A stretch of 33,692 nt of DNA from Candidatus Burarchaeum australiense (lineage in GTDB: Archaea; Micrarchaeota; Micrarchaeia; Burarchaeales; Burarchaeaceae). The stretch lies in NCBI GenBank assembly GCA_902386535.1, contig CABMJK010000010.1:1-33692 (forward strand). The letters are read 5' to 3'. Both the position numbers and the translations under genes were made by a program. Position 1 is the first letter of the stretch; each line of letters opens with the position of its first letter. Of the stretch, positions 9,301-15,157 are shown piece after piece. Below the pieces are notes generated by a model. That model searched no databases, was not told the DNA's origin, and was given only the letters and a program-made list of their open reading frames with translations.

Positions 9301-9726
9301 AGCATGTGGGGCGTGAATGCCAGCGTCGCGCCCTGCTGCGCGAACCAGCAGACTGCCGCCACGCCGATATTCCAATACACGAATACGGGCGGCGCGGCAA
9401 TCAACATATCTTTATGGTTCAACGGCACGACAATGCCGCCGGGCGTGAACGTCACGGCCTCGAACGGCACGGGCTCGTATAACACCGGGGACTGCAAACT
9501 AGGCGCGTTTGCCGACCGTGATATGACTCCCGACGGCGACCCGGGCACGACCTGCAAGAACGTGACGACCACGGCATCAAGATTCATATCGGACCTGCAG
9601 CCAGGCCAGAGCAGGAACCTGTTCCTGTGGGCGACGTTCGACAACTTCCCTGCCACGCCCGGCTCGGTGGGAACCGGGGACTACACCAGAAACGTGACGC
9701 ACAGCAGCGAAAATGCAGCTCCTTAG
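6367..9726 (+). CDS. Large secreted beta-helix surface protein with C-terminal CCANQQ domain
   Basis: This 1119-residue protein has a signal peptide (IVLLAFVALLSLAPLSQA) and two similar N-terminal beta-sandwich segments of about 190 residues each. From about residue 395 to 840 it has a long parallel beta-helix (CGTLVANTFLTEDI, TLDCNGHTL, many repeats of N-N-S-F-V-Y-N and similar). A linker domain and the CCANQQTAATPIFQYTNTG domain (about 940-1119) follow, the latter nearly identical to that of the protein at 3362-4015. Asn-X-Ser/Thr sequons are very dense, implying heavy N-glycosylation. There is no C-terminal membrane anchor. The start codon follows the stop of the 5110-6366 gene with no spacer, so the two beta-helix proteins are made together and may assemble together. 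The function is not known; a surface coat, adhesin or glycan-interacting protein is plausible. Confidence 0.92.
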   Translation: MRPPIRIVLLAFVALLSLAPLSQAVNFFYNDSYPIVSTNGITNIDLLNLTFAADSKCYLLTSTADATGTVSVIINSTFAIGNLIDRPLNSSVRIAHEIAGSQELAAAAKVACFGAATTSTQIAFNSMTAGTAVSEGHGRLTALELTSANYLWNFTIASNIAAAWTYLANVTFTVPAGGGNYTIIAVGSTNASTASTRHVIRLDIDGVEVAMENATNNVASTGTSFFAHLTPTLAAGSHSARVSAFCGTINRCSVGNLSVIVVNLTGMSLVHMTNNTAGPLINSLDNTFTDVVNLTFVPLAPTTYFLIASAILNSTSTTSSDNFEAALVIDGEIGKTQNNLTFQANVVPDLQSFGVAGNFTFTGGVTHTVQIMFRSPSKDTAWIDNASITLIAVKSECGTLVANTFLTEDITSTGTCYTIGADSITLDCNGHTLTGAGTGNGVFNNGYDNVVIKNCIINSFAKGIYFQSGSNSAIFLNNTFNNNVDGIYVDHSDLTSAWNNTIASATNTGITLNVSQWSAVVNTTVRAARSRAIQLYQVNNSFVYNATLGTNLFIPATGIAGINVEECNGTTIANISLSSMSTGIGINITLSNATRIENSSIDNLFVYGIQMVRSNNSFVYNSSLTNMSFDFPPTSTPGAGISLSGSYFNLFQNLTIWNNSGSGMSFSSSDNNSVENTSFRRNGLASATYSINLVNSNNNTFWNTTSEDQLSNPDSCGVLLNGGTNDNRFLNFTARNNSRGFMFTSAGRNLFVNASALNNTYGVYIIKSSSDNYFINSTFVTSGVASVFVTAAGAPASVATNNTFLNCTFGVYNVSLPSSPGGTNYIRVQWYSRIRVLDYGGAGLTGAFFNVSNVSALIATDLATGNQIINLTDGAIGDGYSNWTIVEEGVIRSNILGSQVFFTENNHTFNASATGYATNWTNVTVNESVATVVYLPSAAVDVSFTLTLPGQAVINASNYTPPLNVNYTADIEFNITNKSMWGVNASVAPCCANQQTAATPIFQYTNTGGAAINISLWFNGTTMPPGVNVTASNGTGSYNTGDCKLGAFADRDMTPDGDPGTTCKNVTTTASRFISDLQPGQSRNLFLWATFDNFPATPGSVGTGDYTRNVTHSSENAAP

Positions 9727-9753
9727 GCCGCCTGGCTTAACCGGTCCTGAAAC

Positions 9754-10485
9754 TTATCTCGCCAACGGATATTTCGCCATGTAGATTTGGGTCTGCAACA
9801 CCACCAGGAACGGGAAGATGAAGAGCGAGTTGATTACGAGCACCCCTAGCTGGGCGACCTTGTGGGAAACCAGGCCCGAAAGCGAGAGGCCGATGAACTC
9901 CACGAGCGAAAGCGAGACCACTGCAATCACAATCCAAAGAAGGAACAACTCGGGCCTTTTCCTCACCGCATTGAAGCTCGCCTCGATGGCGCGGAGCGGC
10001 CTCATGTCGTCTATCACGAGGGCCGCGGGCGCATATACCAGGAAGCATGAGACCAGCAGAGTGGCGAGCGGGTTGAGCCAGCTCTGCACCTGCCAGTCGT
10101 AGGCCACGAGGCCAACGATGATGTAGAGGAGCTCGGCGGTGAGGAAGAGCCAGAAAATGTTCAGCACGTATTTCTCGATTCCGATGATGACCTCGCGCCT
10201 TATGTGCGTGAGGGTGCGCTGGGACCGCACGACGATGCAGATGGCCGCGGTCGCGAACGAGATTAGCAGCAGCGAGACGAGGAAGGCGATGCCCATGACC
10301 GCGATGTCGAAGCTGGTCAGGTCGGGCATGCTGCTCGTGCGCAGGTAGGCCCCGCCCACGGCCACGAAGGTCGGCAGTGGCGAGGCTAGGGGTATCAGAA
10401 CCGCCAGCAGCGCCGGCAGCGAGAAGAAAAGCATGAGCTTCAGGTTGCGGGAATACGCGTTCAGCGAATGCTCCAGCACGCCCAT
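9754..10485 (-). CDS. Multi-pass membrane protein of unknown function
   Basis: This 243-residue protein has about six hydrophobic segments, for example LMLFFSLPALLAVLIPLA, IAVMGIAFLVSLLLISFATAAI, IFWLFLTAELLYIIVGLVA, LLVSCFLVYAPAALV and LFLLWIVIAVVSLSLV. The N-terminal layout (a soluble start, YSRNLKLMLFFSLPAL) and the loop MRPLRAIEASFNAVRKRPELFLLW resemble archaeal membrane proteins that look like the membrane domain of glycerophosphodiester phosphodiesterases, but I cannot name the family with certainty. There is no signal peptide and no catalytic motif. The start ATG at 10485 follows GTGATG, and a TATA-like box (minus strand, about 10511-10521) lies about 30 bases upstream. It converges with the beta-helix gene across a 27-base spacer. 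Confidence 0.85.
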   Translation of the reverse strand: MGVLEHSLNAYSRNLKLMLFFSLPALLAVLIPLASPLPTFVAVGGAYLRTSSMPDLTSFDIAVMGIAFLVSLLLISFATAAICIVVRSQRTLTHIRREVIIGIEKYVLNIFWLFLTAELLYIIVGLVAYDWQVQSWLNPLATLLVSCFLVYAPAALVIDDMRPLRAIEASFNAVRKRPELFLLWIVIAVVSLSLVEFIGLSLSGLVSHKVAQLGVLVINSLFIFPFLVVLQTQIYMAKYPLAR

Positions 10486-10578
10486 TTCATCACGCGCGTT
10501 TATCGCTTCCCTATTATTAAACCTTTACGCCCTCGAGACTCTTTCCGGTCTGGCACGGAATCTGCTCGCTTCCGCAAA

Positions 10579-10594
10579 CCTATATAAATATAGG
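10579..10594. promoter_or_regulatory. Palindromic TATA element upstream of the DUF4430 gene
   Basis: CCTATATAAATATAGG is an inverted repeat with 6-bp arms (CCTATA/TATAGG) that encloses the sequence TATAAATA. It lies about 55 bases before the ATG at 10646 and in the spacer between divergent genes. It may be the TATA box itself, with a symmetric operator overlapping it; a second AT-rich stretch (TTTATAATTT, about 10600-10609) is closer to the start codon. Which one acts as promoter cannot be told from sequence. Confidence 0.5.
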
Positions 10595-10645
10595 TGGTAT
10601 TTATAATTTCAGAGAAACGCAATATGTTGTGTTGAGGGTTTTCGA

Positions 10646-11335
10646 ATGGCTTCCTCTCCGCCGGCCCGGCTCTTCGCTTCCGTCGTGCTACTCGCGCTGG
10701 CCTTCCTCCTGGTTGTCCTGCCCTCTCTTGCAAGTGCAGGTGAGTTCGCCCGTGCAGCCATCATCGCCGACTCGGGTACCGGCGTTCAGACCGCCTGCGT
10801 CAACTTCTCGGGCTCAGCCAGCGCGGCCGAGCTTCTTGCACAATCCGGTCTGGGGCCCGAGTTCGCGGACTATGGCGACATGGGAAAGGCCGTGTGCAAG
10901 CTGGGCGCCACGGGCTGCAATGCCACAAGCTGCTTCTGTAGTTCAAGCTACTGGGCCTTCTATTACGCGCGCAACGGCTCGTGGGTTTCCTCCGATGTCG
11001 GCGTGAGCTTCCACAATGCGACCGATGGCGAGGTGCTGGGCTTCAGGTGGACTTCCGCAATGCCCGCCGAGGAGCCGGCCTGGGTAAACTTCTCGGAAGC
11101 GTGCGAGCCGATGGAATCCACTGCCTCGGAAGTCACGCCACAACCTCCGGCCAACATGACCCGGCAGCCCCCGACCAATGCTACTTCACAGTCTCCAACC
11201 GTGCAATCCGCACCGCCCGGGTCCGCTTCTTCGGAGCAGCAGAATTCCTCTGCCTTCAACGATTTTCTGCAGGCCGCATCGGATTTCTTCGCCAGCATCG
11301 GCAGGTTTATATCGGGACTGTTCAATTGGAAATAG
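10646..11335 (+). CDS. DUF4430 (transcobalamin-like) secreted protein
   Basis: This 229-residue protein has a signal peptide (FASVVLLALAFLLVVLPSLASAG) and then a DUF4430-type domain, recognisable from the opening IIADSGTGVQTACVNFSG, the segment CKLGATGCNATSCFCSSSYWAFYYARNGSW and the ending DGEVLGFRWTS. Cys-rich CFC followed by YWAFY is typical of archaeal members. DUF4430 is the fold of the ligand-binding domain of transcobalamin/intrinsic factor, and in prokaryotes it is often paired with ECF-type uptake systems. A Pro/Thr/Gln/Ser-rich spacer and a short amphipathic C-terminal segment (FLQAASDFFASIGRFISGLFNWK) follow, which may associate with the membrane. The ECF S-component gene begins 12 bases downstream, so the pair likely captures and imports one ligand. 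Cobalamin is a guess from the fold. Confidence 0.85.
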   Translation: MASSPPARLFASVVLLALAFLLVVLPSLASAGEFARAAIIADSGTGVQTACVNFSGSASAAELLAQSGLGPEFADYGDMGKAVCKLGATGCNATSCFCSSSYWAFYYARNGSWVSSDVGVSFHNATDGEVLGFRWTSAMPAEEPAWVNFSEACEPMESTASEVTPQPPANMTRQPPTNATSQSPTVQSAPPGSASSEQQNSSAFNDFLQAASDFFASIGRFISGLFNWK

Positions 11336-11347
11336 AAGGTTGTTGAC

Positions 11348-11908
11348 ATGCGCTATCGGCTTGCAGCGGCATCCGGCCTGGTCGTGGCTGCGGCAGCGAG
11401 CGCGGCCACCATGCACTATTTCGGAGCCCCTCCGAACATCGAACTGCTAATGCCCTTCGTGCTTGCAAGCGGGCTGATGCTCGGCCCTGCCGCAGGCTTT
11501 GCCAGCGGCCTGCTCATGCGCGCGCTCTATGACTTCTTCATTGCCTGGCCCGGCCCCTGGACTACGGCACCCGCGTTTTCCTACGGCGTGGTCGGCCTTC
11601 TCGCGGGCCTCGTGCCCCTGCTGGCGCATGGCCGCCGCACCTTTTCGCGCATCGAAATCACGGCCATGGCGGTGGCTTTCACTCTAGTTTACGATTTCCT
11701 CACCCTCCTGGCATTCAGCGCCATGTTCGGCCTCCCGCTCCTGCTCGCGCTCGGCCCGCAGGTGCCCTTCACCATCAACCACGTTCTCGGGAACGCGCTG
11801 TTCGCATTCGCCTTCACGCCCCTGCTGAACTCGGTGCTCTCCAAGGTCTGCCTGCTCGATGCGGCAGAAGCAAGGCAGCAGCAGCCCGTGAGCCTCGTGC
11901 AGGAATAG
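11348..11908 (+). CDS. ECF transporter S component (substrate-binding membrane subunit)
   Basis: This 186-residue membrane protein has about five to six hydrophobic helices. The segment LASGLMLGPAAGFASGLLMRALYDFF, followed by a Pro-Gly-Pro-Trp loop (WPGPWTTAPAFSYGVVGLLAGLVP), is characteristic of S components of energy-coupling factor vitamin transporters. S components bind the vitamin and toggle in the membrane, but need an EcfT subunit and two EcfA ATPases to transport; none of these is encoded in this window, so a shared module elsewhere is likely. The substrate is not readable from sequence. The adjacent DUF4430 gene suggests a corrinoid or another ligand captured outside the cell. It has the same orientation and a 12-base gap, so the two genes form an operon. 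Confidence 0.82.
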   Translation: MRYRLAAASGLVVAAAASAATMHYFGAPPNIELLMPFVLASGLMLGPAAGFASGLLMRALYDFFIAWPGPWTTAPAFSYGVVGLLAGLVPLLAHGRRTFSRIEITAMAVAFTLVYDFLTLLAFSAMFGLPLLLALGPQVPFTINHVLGNALFAFAFTPLLNSVLSKVCLLDAAEARQQQPVSLVQE

Positions 11909-11970
11909 AGCAAGTGCAGTCGCGTGAACTTTCGTAAACCTTCCATGCGTAAGCGTCTTCATGTGATTTT

Positions 11971-13233
11971 ATGGCCGTCCCGCAAGCAACAGTGCAGGTT
12001 TCTCCTTCGCGCAACGGGGCGGGAGAACTTCCGGCGCAGCCCTCGCGCTCGCTCGACGCGCTAGAGGCCAGCCGCCGGCACCTGATGCGCCTCCATGGGC
12101 GGGAAGTCGAGCTGGCGCGCTTCGACATGCGGCTCGAAAGCGCCGAAGGCGACTGGGTGCGCCTGTCCTGGTACGGCGTGAAGGGCATGAACGGCATCGA
12201 AGGCATGCAGGTGCTGTCCGCTGTCACTGGCGACAGGTTTTCCTACACCATCCGGATGCACGCCACGCTCGGGCCCGAGGTGACCGACATCCGCCTGCTG
12301 CTTGACGACCGCGAGATAGCGCTGCACAAGAGCGAGAAGGGCGGGCCGCAGTTCTATTTCCAGGATTTGCTGCCCGCCACGCGGACCGGCGGCGAAACGA
12401 TTTTCCTCGGCTTCCACCAGATACGGAACGATTCCGTGATGGACTTCACGTTCCGCGACGACCGCGGCGAGCGGTTCATGGGCGACATCAACCTGCGCGA
12501 GGCGCCCGTGATTTACGCGCGCGATTATGCGCGCGGGCAGATGGGCAGGCCGCATGGCGAGCAGAAAGACGAAAGCAGGCCCAGGACCGGCTTTGCCGAC
12601 CACGGCAATGACTCCACCACGCTGGCCCGGAAAACCGAAGCGATGAGCGGGGACTTCCGCCGCGACTATGACAGCGTCTGCCCGGTCAACCTGTCTTCCG
12701 AGCAGCAGCTGTTCGCAGGCCAGCCCCTTATGATCGAGCCGCTTACTTACCTGGCGCAGAATGCGGGTGTGCAGATGCAATACGAGCTGGCCGGCACTTC
12801 CGCCTCCATCTTGTCTTTAACTCCGGTGTCGGTCGAAGAAGGGCTCGCGTCAAATTACCTCGTTCCCTACGGCGATGACGCGGTGCGGAAGGCGCGCGCA
12901 TTGCTGGCCGAGCGCGATGCTGAAAGGCAGGCAAAGGTGCTGCGAAGGTTTTACGATTCCCTGTTGCAACTGTGGATGCTTAATCAAGGCGCAAACGCCA
13001 GTGCGGAGGCGAGAAGGGCGCAGGAAAGGGAAAGAGAGCTGCAGAAGGCCATGAGGAATCTCCAGGCAGAGCTGAAGCAGATGACGCGTTTTTTGCCCCC
13101 GGGCGCCCGCGCCAGGCTGGAAGGCAGCCTGGACAAGCTCGCACGAAAGCTGGAAGAGCTCGGAAAGCGCTCAGGAAATGAAGTCCTCCGCAAGGGCGGC
13201 GCAAACGGGTGGCTGAACTGTGTGGCGGGATGA
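11971..13233 (+). CDS. Uncharacterised 420-residue soluble protein with C-terminal coiled coil
   Basis: I do not recognise this protein. It has no signal peptide or membrane helix. The first 30 or so residues are low-complexity; residues 40-190 look like a mixed alpha/beta or beta-rich domain (VRLSWYGVKGMNGIEGMQVLS, VTDIRLLLDDREIAL, GGETIFLGFHQIRNDSVMDF); a polar, likely disordered stretch (about 190-235) follows. From about 310 on there are charged helices with heptad-like spacing (AEARRAQERERELQKAMRNL) that end near LARKLEELGKRSG. The ATG follows a weak GTGAT element. GC content and codon use match the neighbours. It stands alone in its orientation group, downstream of the ECF gene after 62 bases, and its role is unknown. 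Confidence 0.75.
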   Translation: MAVPQATVQVSPSRNGAGELPAQPSRSLDALEASRRHLMRLHGREVELARFDMRLESAEGDWVRLSWYGVKGMNGIEGMQVLSAVTGDRFSYTIRMHATLGPEVTDIRLLLDDREIALHKSEKGGPQFYFQDLLPATRTGGETIFLGFHQIRNDSVMDFTFRDDRGERFMGDINLREAPVIYARDYARGQMGRPHGEQKDESRPRTGFADHGNDSTTLARKTEAMSGDFRRDYDSVCPVNLSSEQQLFAGQPLMIEPLTYLAQNAGVQMQYELAGTSASILSLTPVSVEEGLASNYLVPYGDDAVRKARALLAERDAERQAKVLRRFYDSLLQLWMLNQGANASAEARRAQERERELQKAMRNLQAELKQMTRFLPPGARARLEGSLDKLARKLEELGKRSGNEVLRKGGANGWLNCVAG

Positions 13234-13401
13234 ACTGGTCTGTAATCTAGCCATACTTACATCACCTGCTTTTGTCAGAATGCCTTTTTAGGTGCTGTTG
13301 AGTGCCCCCAAGTGCAAAAAAAGGTGCGCACATGCCAGAACAAAACGACGTAGAAAAGGATAAAAAACCATTCTCCGAATTGTTTGTGTTGGTGACAGAA
13401 T
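13234..13401. other. AT-rich left flank of the acquired regulator gene
   Basis: Composition drops from GC-rich to AT-rich within this spacer, roughly from 13260 onward, marking the left edge of the foreign-looking segment. It contains a run of seven A (about 13315-13321), a GGTGCG ribosome-binding-like site and a short open frame (13331-13423). I found no tRNA, integrase remnant or direct repeat matching the right flank. Confidence 0.5.
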
Positions 13402-13423
13402 ATGGAGTTAACGGAGTTTATTG
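13331..13423 (+). CDS. Possible 30-residue leader ORF overlapping the AlbA_2 gene
   Basis: An ATG preceded by GGTGCG opens a 30-codon frame (starting MPEQNDVEKDKKPF and ending EYGVNGVY) that stops inside the beginning of the AlbA_2-domain gene at 13402. The ribosome binding site and the 22-base overlap would allow translational coupling. It may also be chance, since AT-rich DNA without GC-driven bias rarely keeps long frames and this one is short. No homologue is known to me. Confidence 0.25.
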
Positions 13424-14802
13424 AACTATCCAAACAAGAAACTTTTTTTGTAGAGAAAAAGAACGGAATAGGCGATGCTTTAGGAAGACTGATGGCTGCA
13501 TATGGGACTTCAGGAACAGGTAAAGCATTAGTTGGCATTGAAGACTCAGGAACTCTTTCCGGTCTTTTTTATAATGACAATTCAAAAAAAGATTTAAATG
13601 TCCTTTTAGAAAAATGTCTTCCCAAACCAACGGTGAATGTTGAAAGTATTCCTTTTGAAAAAGGAAAAGTCGTATTGTGCATTACAATACACGAATCAAA
13701 AATAAAGCCGACCTACTTCAACGGAACAGCGTATTGGCGAGACAACGGCGAAACCAAAGTATGTTCAAATGAACAAGTTTTGCATTTTCAAATTGAATCT
13801 GGGCGACTAAAGTTCGATGCTTTACCTTGTAAAACTTCAGAAAGAATCGGCTTGCTTCAGGACATAGATACAAATACCGTTTCTGAATTCCTTGATGCTG
13901 CTAAAATTAAACGAAATCGGACTTTAAGTAATAGCGTTCGAACTGAAGACGTTCTGTCCAATCTAAGTTTATATAATAAAAACGACAACACAATTAATAA
14001 TGCCGGAATTTTATTATTTGGAAAGAAGCCACAAGAATTTTGTCCTCAAGCGAGCATCACGCTCTCCGTTTTCAATAGCGACAGTGTGTCAACAGAACCT
14101 TTCATAAGACAGCAATTAAACGGCAATATATTTTACTTAATTGAAAATAGCGTTAATTTAATCAAACAATATGCGCCACCGGTCTCAAGAATTGAAGGAC
14201 TAAAACGAATTGATGTCTATCCCTACCCTTACGAAGCGCTCAGGGAGTTGATAATCAATGCAATTGCCCATAGAGATTATTTTACTCCATCTGAAATAAC
14301 GATTCGGCTTTTTAAAAATCGAATTGAAATTACAAATCCGGGCGGAGTGCCAAAGGAAATTGATTTTGAAAAATTAATTAATGGTGAAAATAATCTGTCC
14401 GTTAGGCGTAACCAACTAATTTCTGATGTCTTAGATTTCGCAGGATACATGGATAAAGCTGGATATGGCTTCATCAAGATCTTAACTGCTCTTCACTCTC
14501 AGGGACTTCCAAAACCAGAATTTCCAAAAGTTCAAGATAGTTTCAAAGCAATAATCTACGCAGGCAATACGACTTCGGGACTAAGTACAACGAAGGTTTT
14601 GGATTATCCCAAGGGCGTGGTTGTTATTTTAAAAACAATTATTGAAGCCGGAACTAACGGAATTTCTAACCAAGAGTTGGTGAGCAAGAGTGGTTATACT
14701 GCGGTGTATGTCTCAAATATCACTAAAATTCTTGAAGACGAAAAACAAATTTTCAAAAAAAGGCGAGGAAATCGGATTCATTTATTCGTAAAATCTTCTT
14801 AA
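13402..14802 (+). CDS. AlbA_2 (Schlafen-like) / HATPase-domain transcriptional regulator
   Basis: This 466-residue protein has an N-terminal AlbA_2-type domain (about 10-130: ETFFVEKKNGIGDALGRLMAAYGTSGTGKALVGIEDSG) and a GHKL-type ATPase domain of the RecG-C-like class. In that domain the N-box is RELIINAIAHRDY (about 281-293), followed by EITNPGGVP and the glycine box DKAGYGF near 350. A C-terminal winged helix (about 400-460: IIEAGTNGISNQELVSKSGYTAVYVS) completes it. Proteins of this layout are usually annotated as DNA-binding transcriptional regulators; some are linked to mobile elements and defence. The gene is visibly AT-rich (about one third GC in a hand-counted line, against about two thirds in a neighbouring gene) and uses AAA, TTA and ATA codons freely, so it was probably acquired recently, perhaps from a bacterium. 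It has no partner gene here. Confidence 0.88.
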   Translation: MELTEFIELSKQETFFVEKKNGIGDALGRLMAAYGTSGTGKALVGIEDSGTLSGLFYNDNSKKDLNVLLEKCLPKPTVNVESIPFEKGKVVLCITIHESKIKPTYFNGTAYWRDNGETKVCSNEQVLHFQIESGRLKFDALPCKTSERIGLLQDIDTNTVSEFLDAAKIKRNRTLSNSVRTEDVLSNLSLYNKNDNTINNAGILLFGKKPQEFCPQASITLSVFNSDSVSTEPFIRQQLNGNIFYLIENSVNLIKQYAPPVSRIEGLKRIDVYPYPYEALRELIINAIAHRDYFTPSEITIRLFKNRIEITNPGGVPKEIDFEKLINGENNLSVRRNQLISDVLDFAGYMDKAGYGFIKILTALHSQGLPKPEFPKVQDSFKAIIYAGNTTSGLSTTKVLDYPKGVVVILKTIIEAGTNGISNQELVSKSGYTAVYVSNITKILEDEKQIFKKRRGNRIHLFVKSS

Positions 14803-14896
14803 ACTATTTTTGTTTAATTATTTTAATTACTTTAAGTATGACCCTTTGACTTTATGAGCAAAATGGACTTTCTTAGCGACCCCCGTCACGATAACC
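14803..14896. other. AT-rich right flank of the acquired regulator gene
   Basis: The spacer after the AlbA_2 gene starts with an extremely AT-rich stretch including several T runs (about 14803-14840), which can serve as a transcription terminator, and returns to GC-rich DNA by about 14880. I see no insertion-sequence ends or target duplication. Confidence 0.45.
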
Positions 14897-14923
14897 ATTA
14901 TAAACTTCTTCCCCCAGAAGAAG
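14897..14923 (+). promoter_or_regulatory. TATA box and hairpin before the mini zinc-protein gene
   Basis: ATTATAAAC at about 14897-14905 is a clear TATA-like box. It is followed at once by a perfect 7-bp inverted repeat, CTTCTTC (14905-14911) and GAAGAAG (14917-14923), with a 5-base C-rich loop. Because the repeat lies between the TATA box and the expected start of transcription, it could be a repressor site. Confidence 0.5.
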
Positions 14924-14941
14924 CGCTGACACGGTGATATT

Positions 14942-15121
14942 TTGAATTGCGAAAGATGCGGAGAACCTACCCCGATGCCGAGGCAGTGCGAATACTGTAA
15001 GAAAGTCATCTGCCGCGCCTGCGTGAAGTCCTCGAAGCGAATCGGGAAAGTCACGCAGATGGCCATATGCAAGAGCTGCTGGGGCGACCTGAAGGCAAGG
15101 AAAAAGTTCAAGTCGGTCTAG
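14942..15121 (+). CDS. 59-residue protein with four CxxC pairs in FYVE/RING-like spacing
   Basis: A TTG start at 14942, four bases after the ribosome binding site GGTGAT (14933-14938), opens a 59-residue reading frame ending at TAG 15119-15121. It holds eight cysteines as four CxxC pairs: C3/C6, C16/C19, C24/C27 and C43/C46. The spacing C-x2-C-x9-C-x2-C-x4-C-x2-C-x15-C-x2-C matches the cross-brace arrangement of FYVE-type treble-clef zinc fingers, in which pairs 1 and 3 bind one zinc and pairs 2 and 4 the other. The rest is basic (ARKKFKSV end), which would suit binding to nucleic acid, ribosome or lipid head groups. Cysteine spacing, start signal and TATA box make it a convincing gene despite its size. 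The function is unknown. Confidence 0.82.
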   Translation: MNCERCGEPTPMPRQCEYCKKVICRACVKSSKRIGKVTQMAICKSCWGDLKARKKFKSV

Positions 15122-15157
15122 TCTTTTCGTGCGGTCCTGCTGGGCACCTATTCGTAA

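Noticed and set aside
10500-10733. A leftward frame rich in Arg between the membrane protein and DUF4430 genes
   Set aside because: It overlaps the signal peptide of the DUF4430 gene, is Arg/Gly/Ala-rich as expected of antisense in GC-rich DNA, and has no start signals.
13234-14900. Attachment-site repeats flanking the AT-rich gene
   Set aside because: I compared both flanks by eye and found no direct repeat longer than a few bases, and no tRNA at the edge.
14827-15111. A leftward frame of 94 codons opposite the zinc-protein gene
   Set aside because: The plus strand has a TATA box, ribosome binding site and eight patterned cysteines; the opposite frame has none of these.
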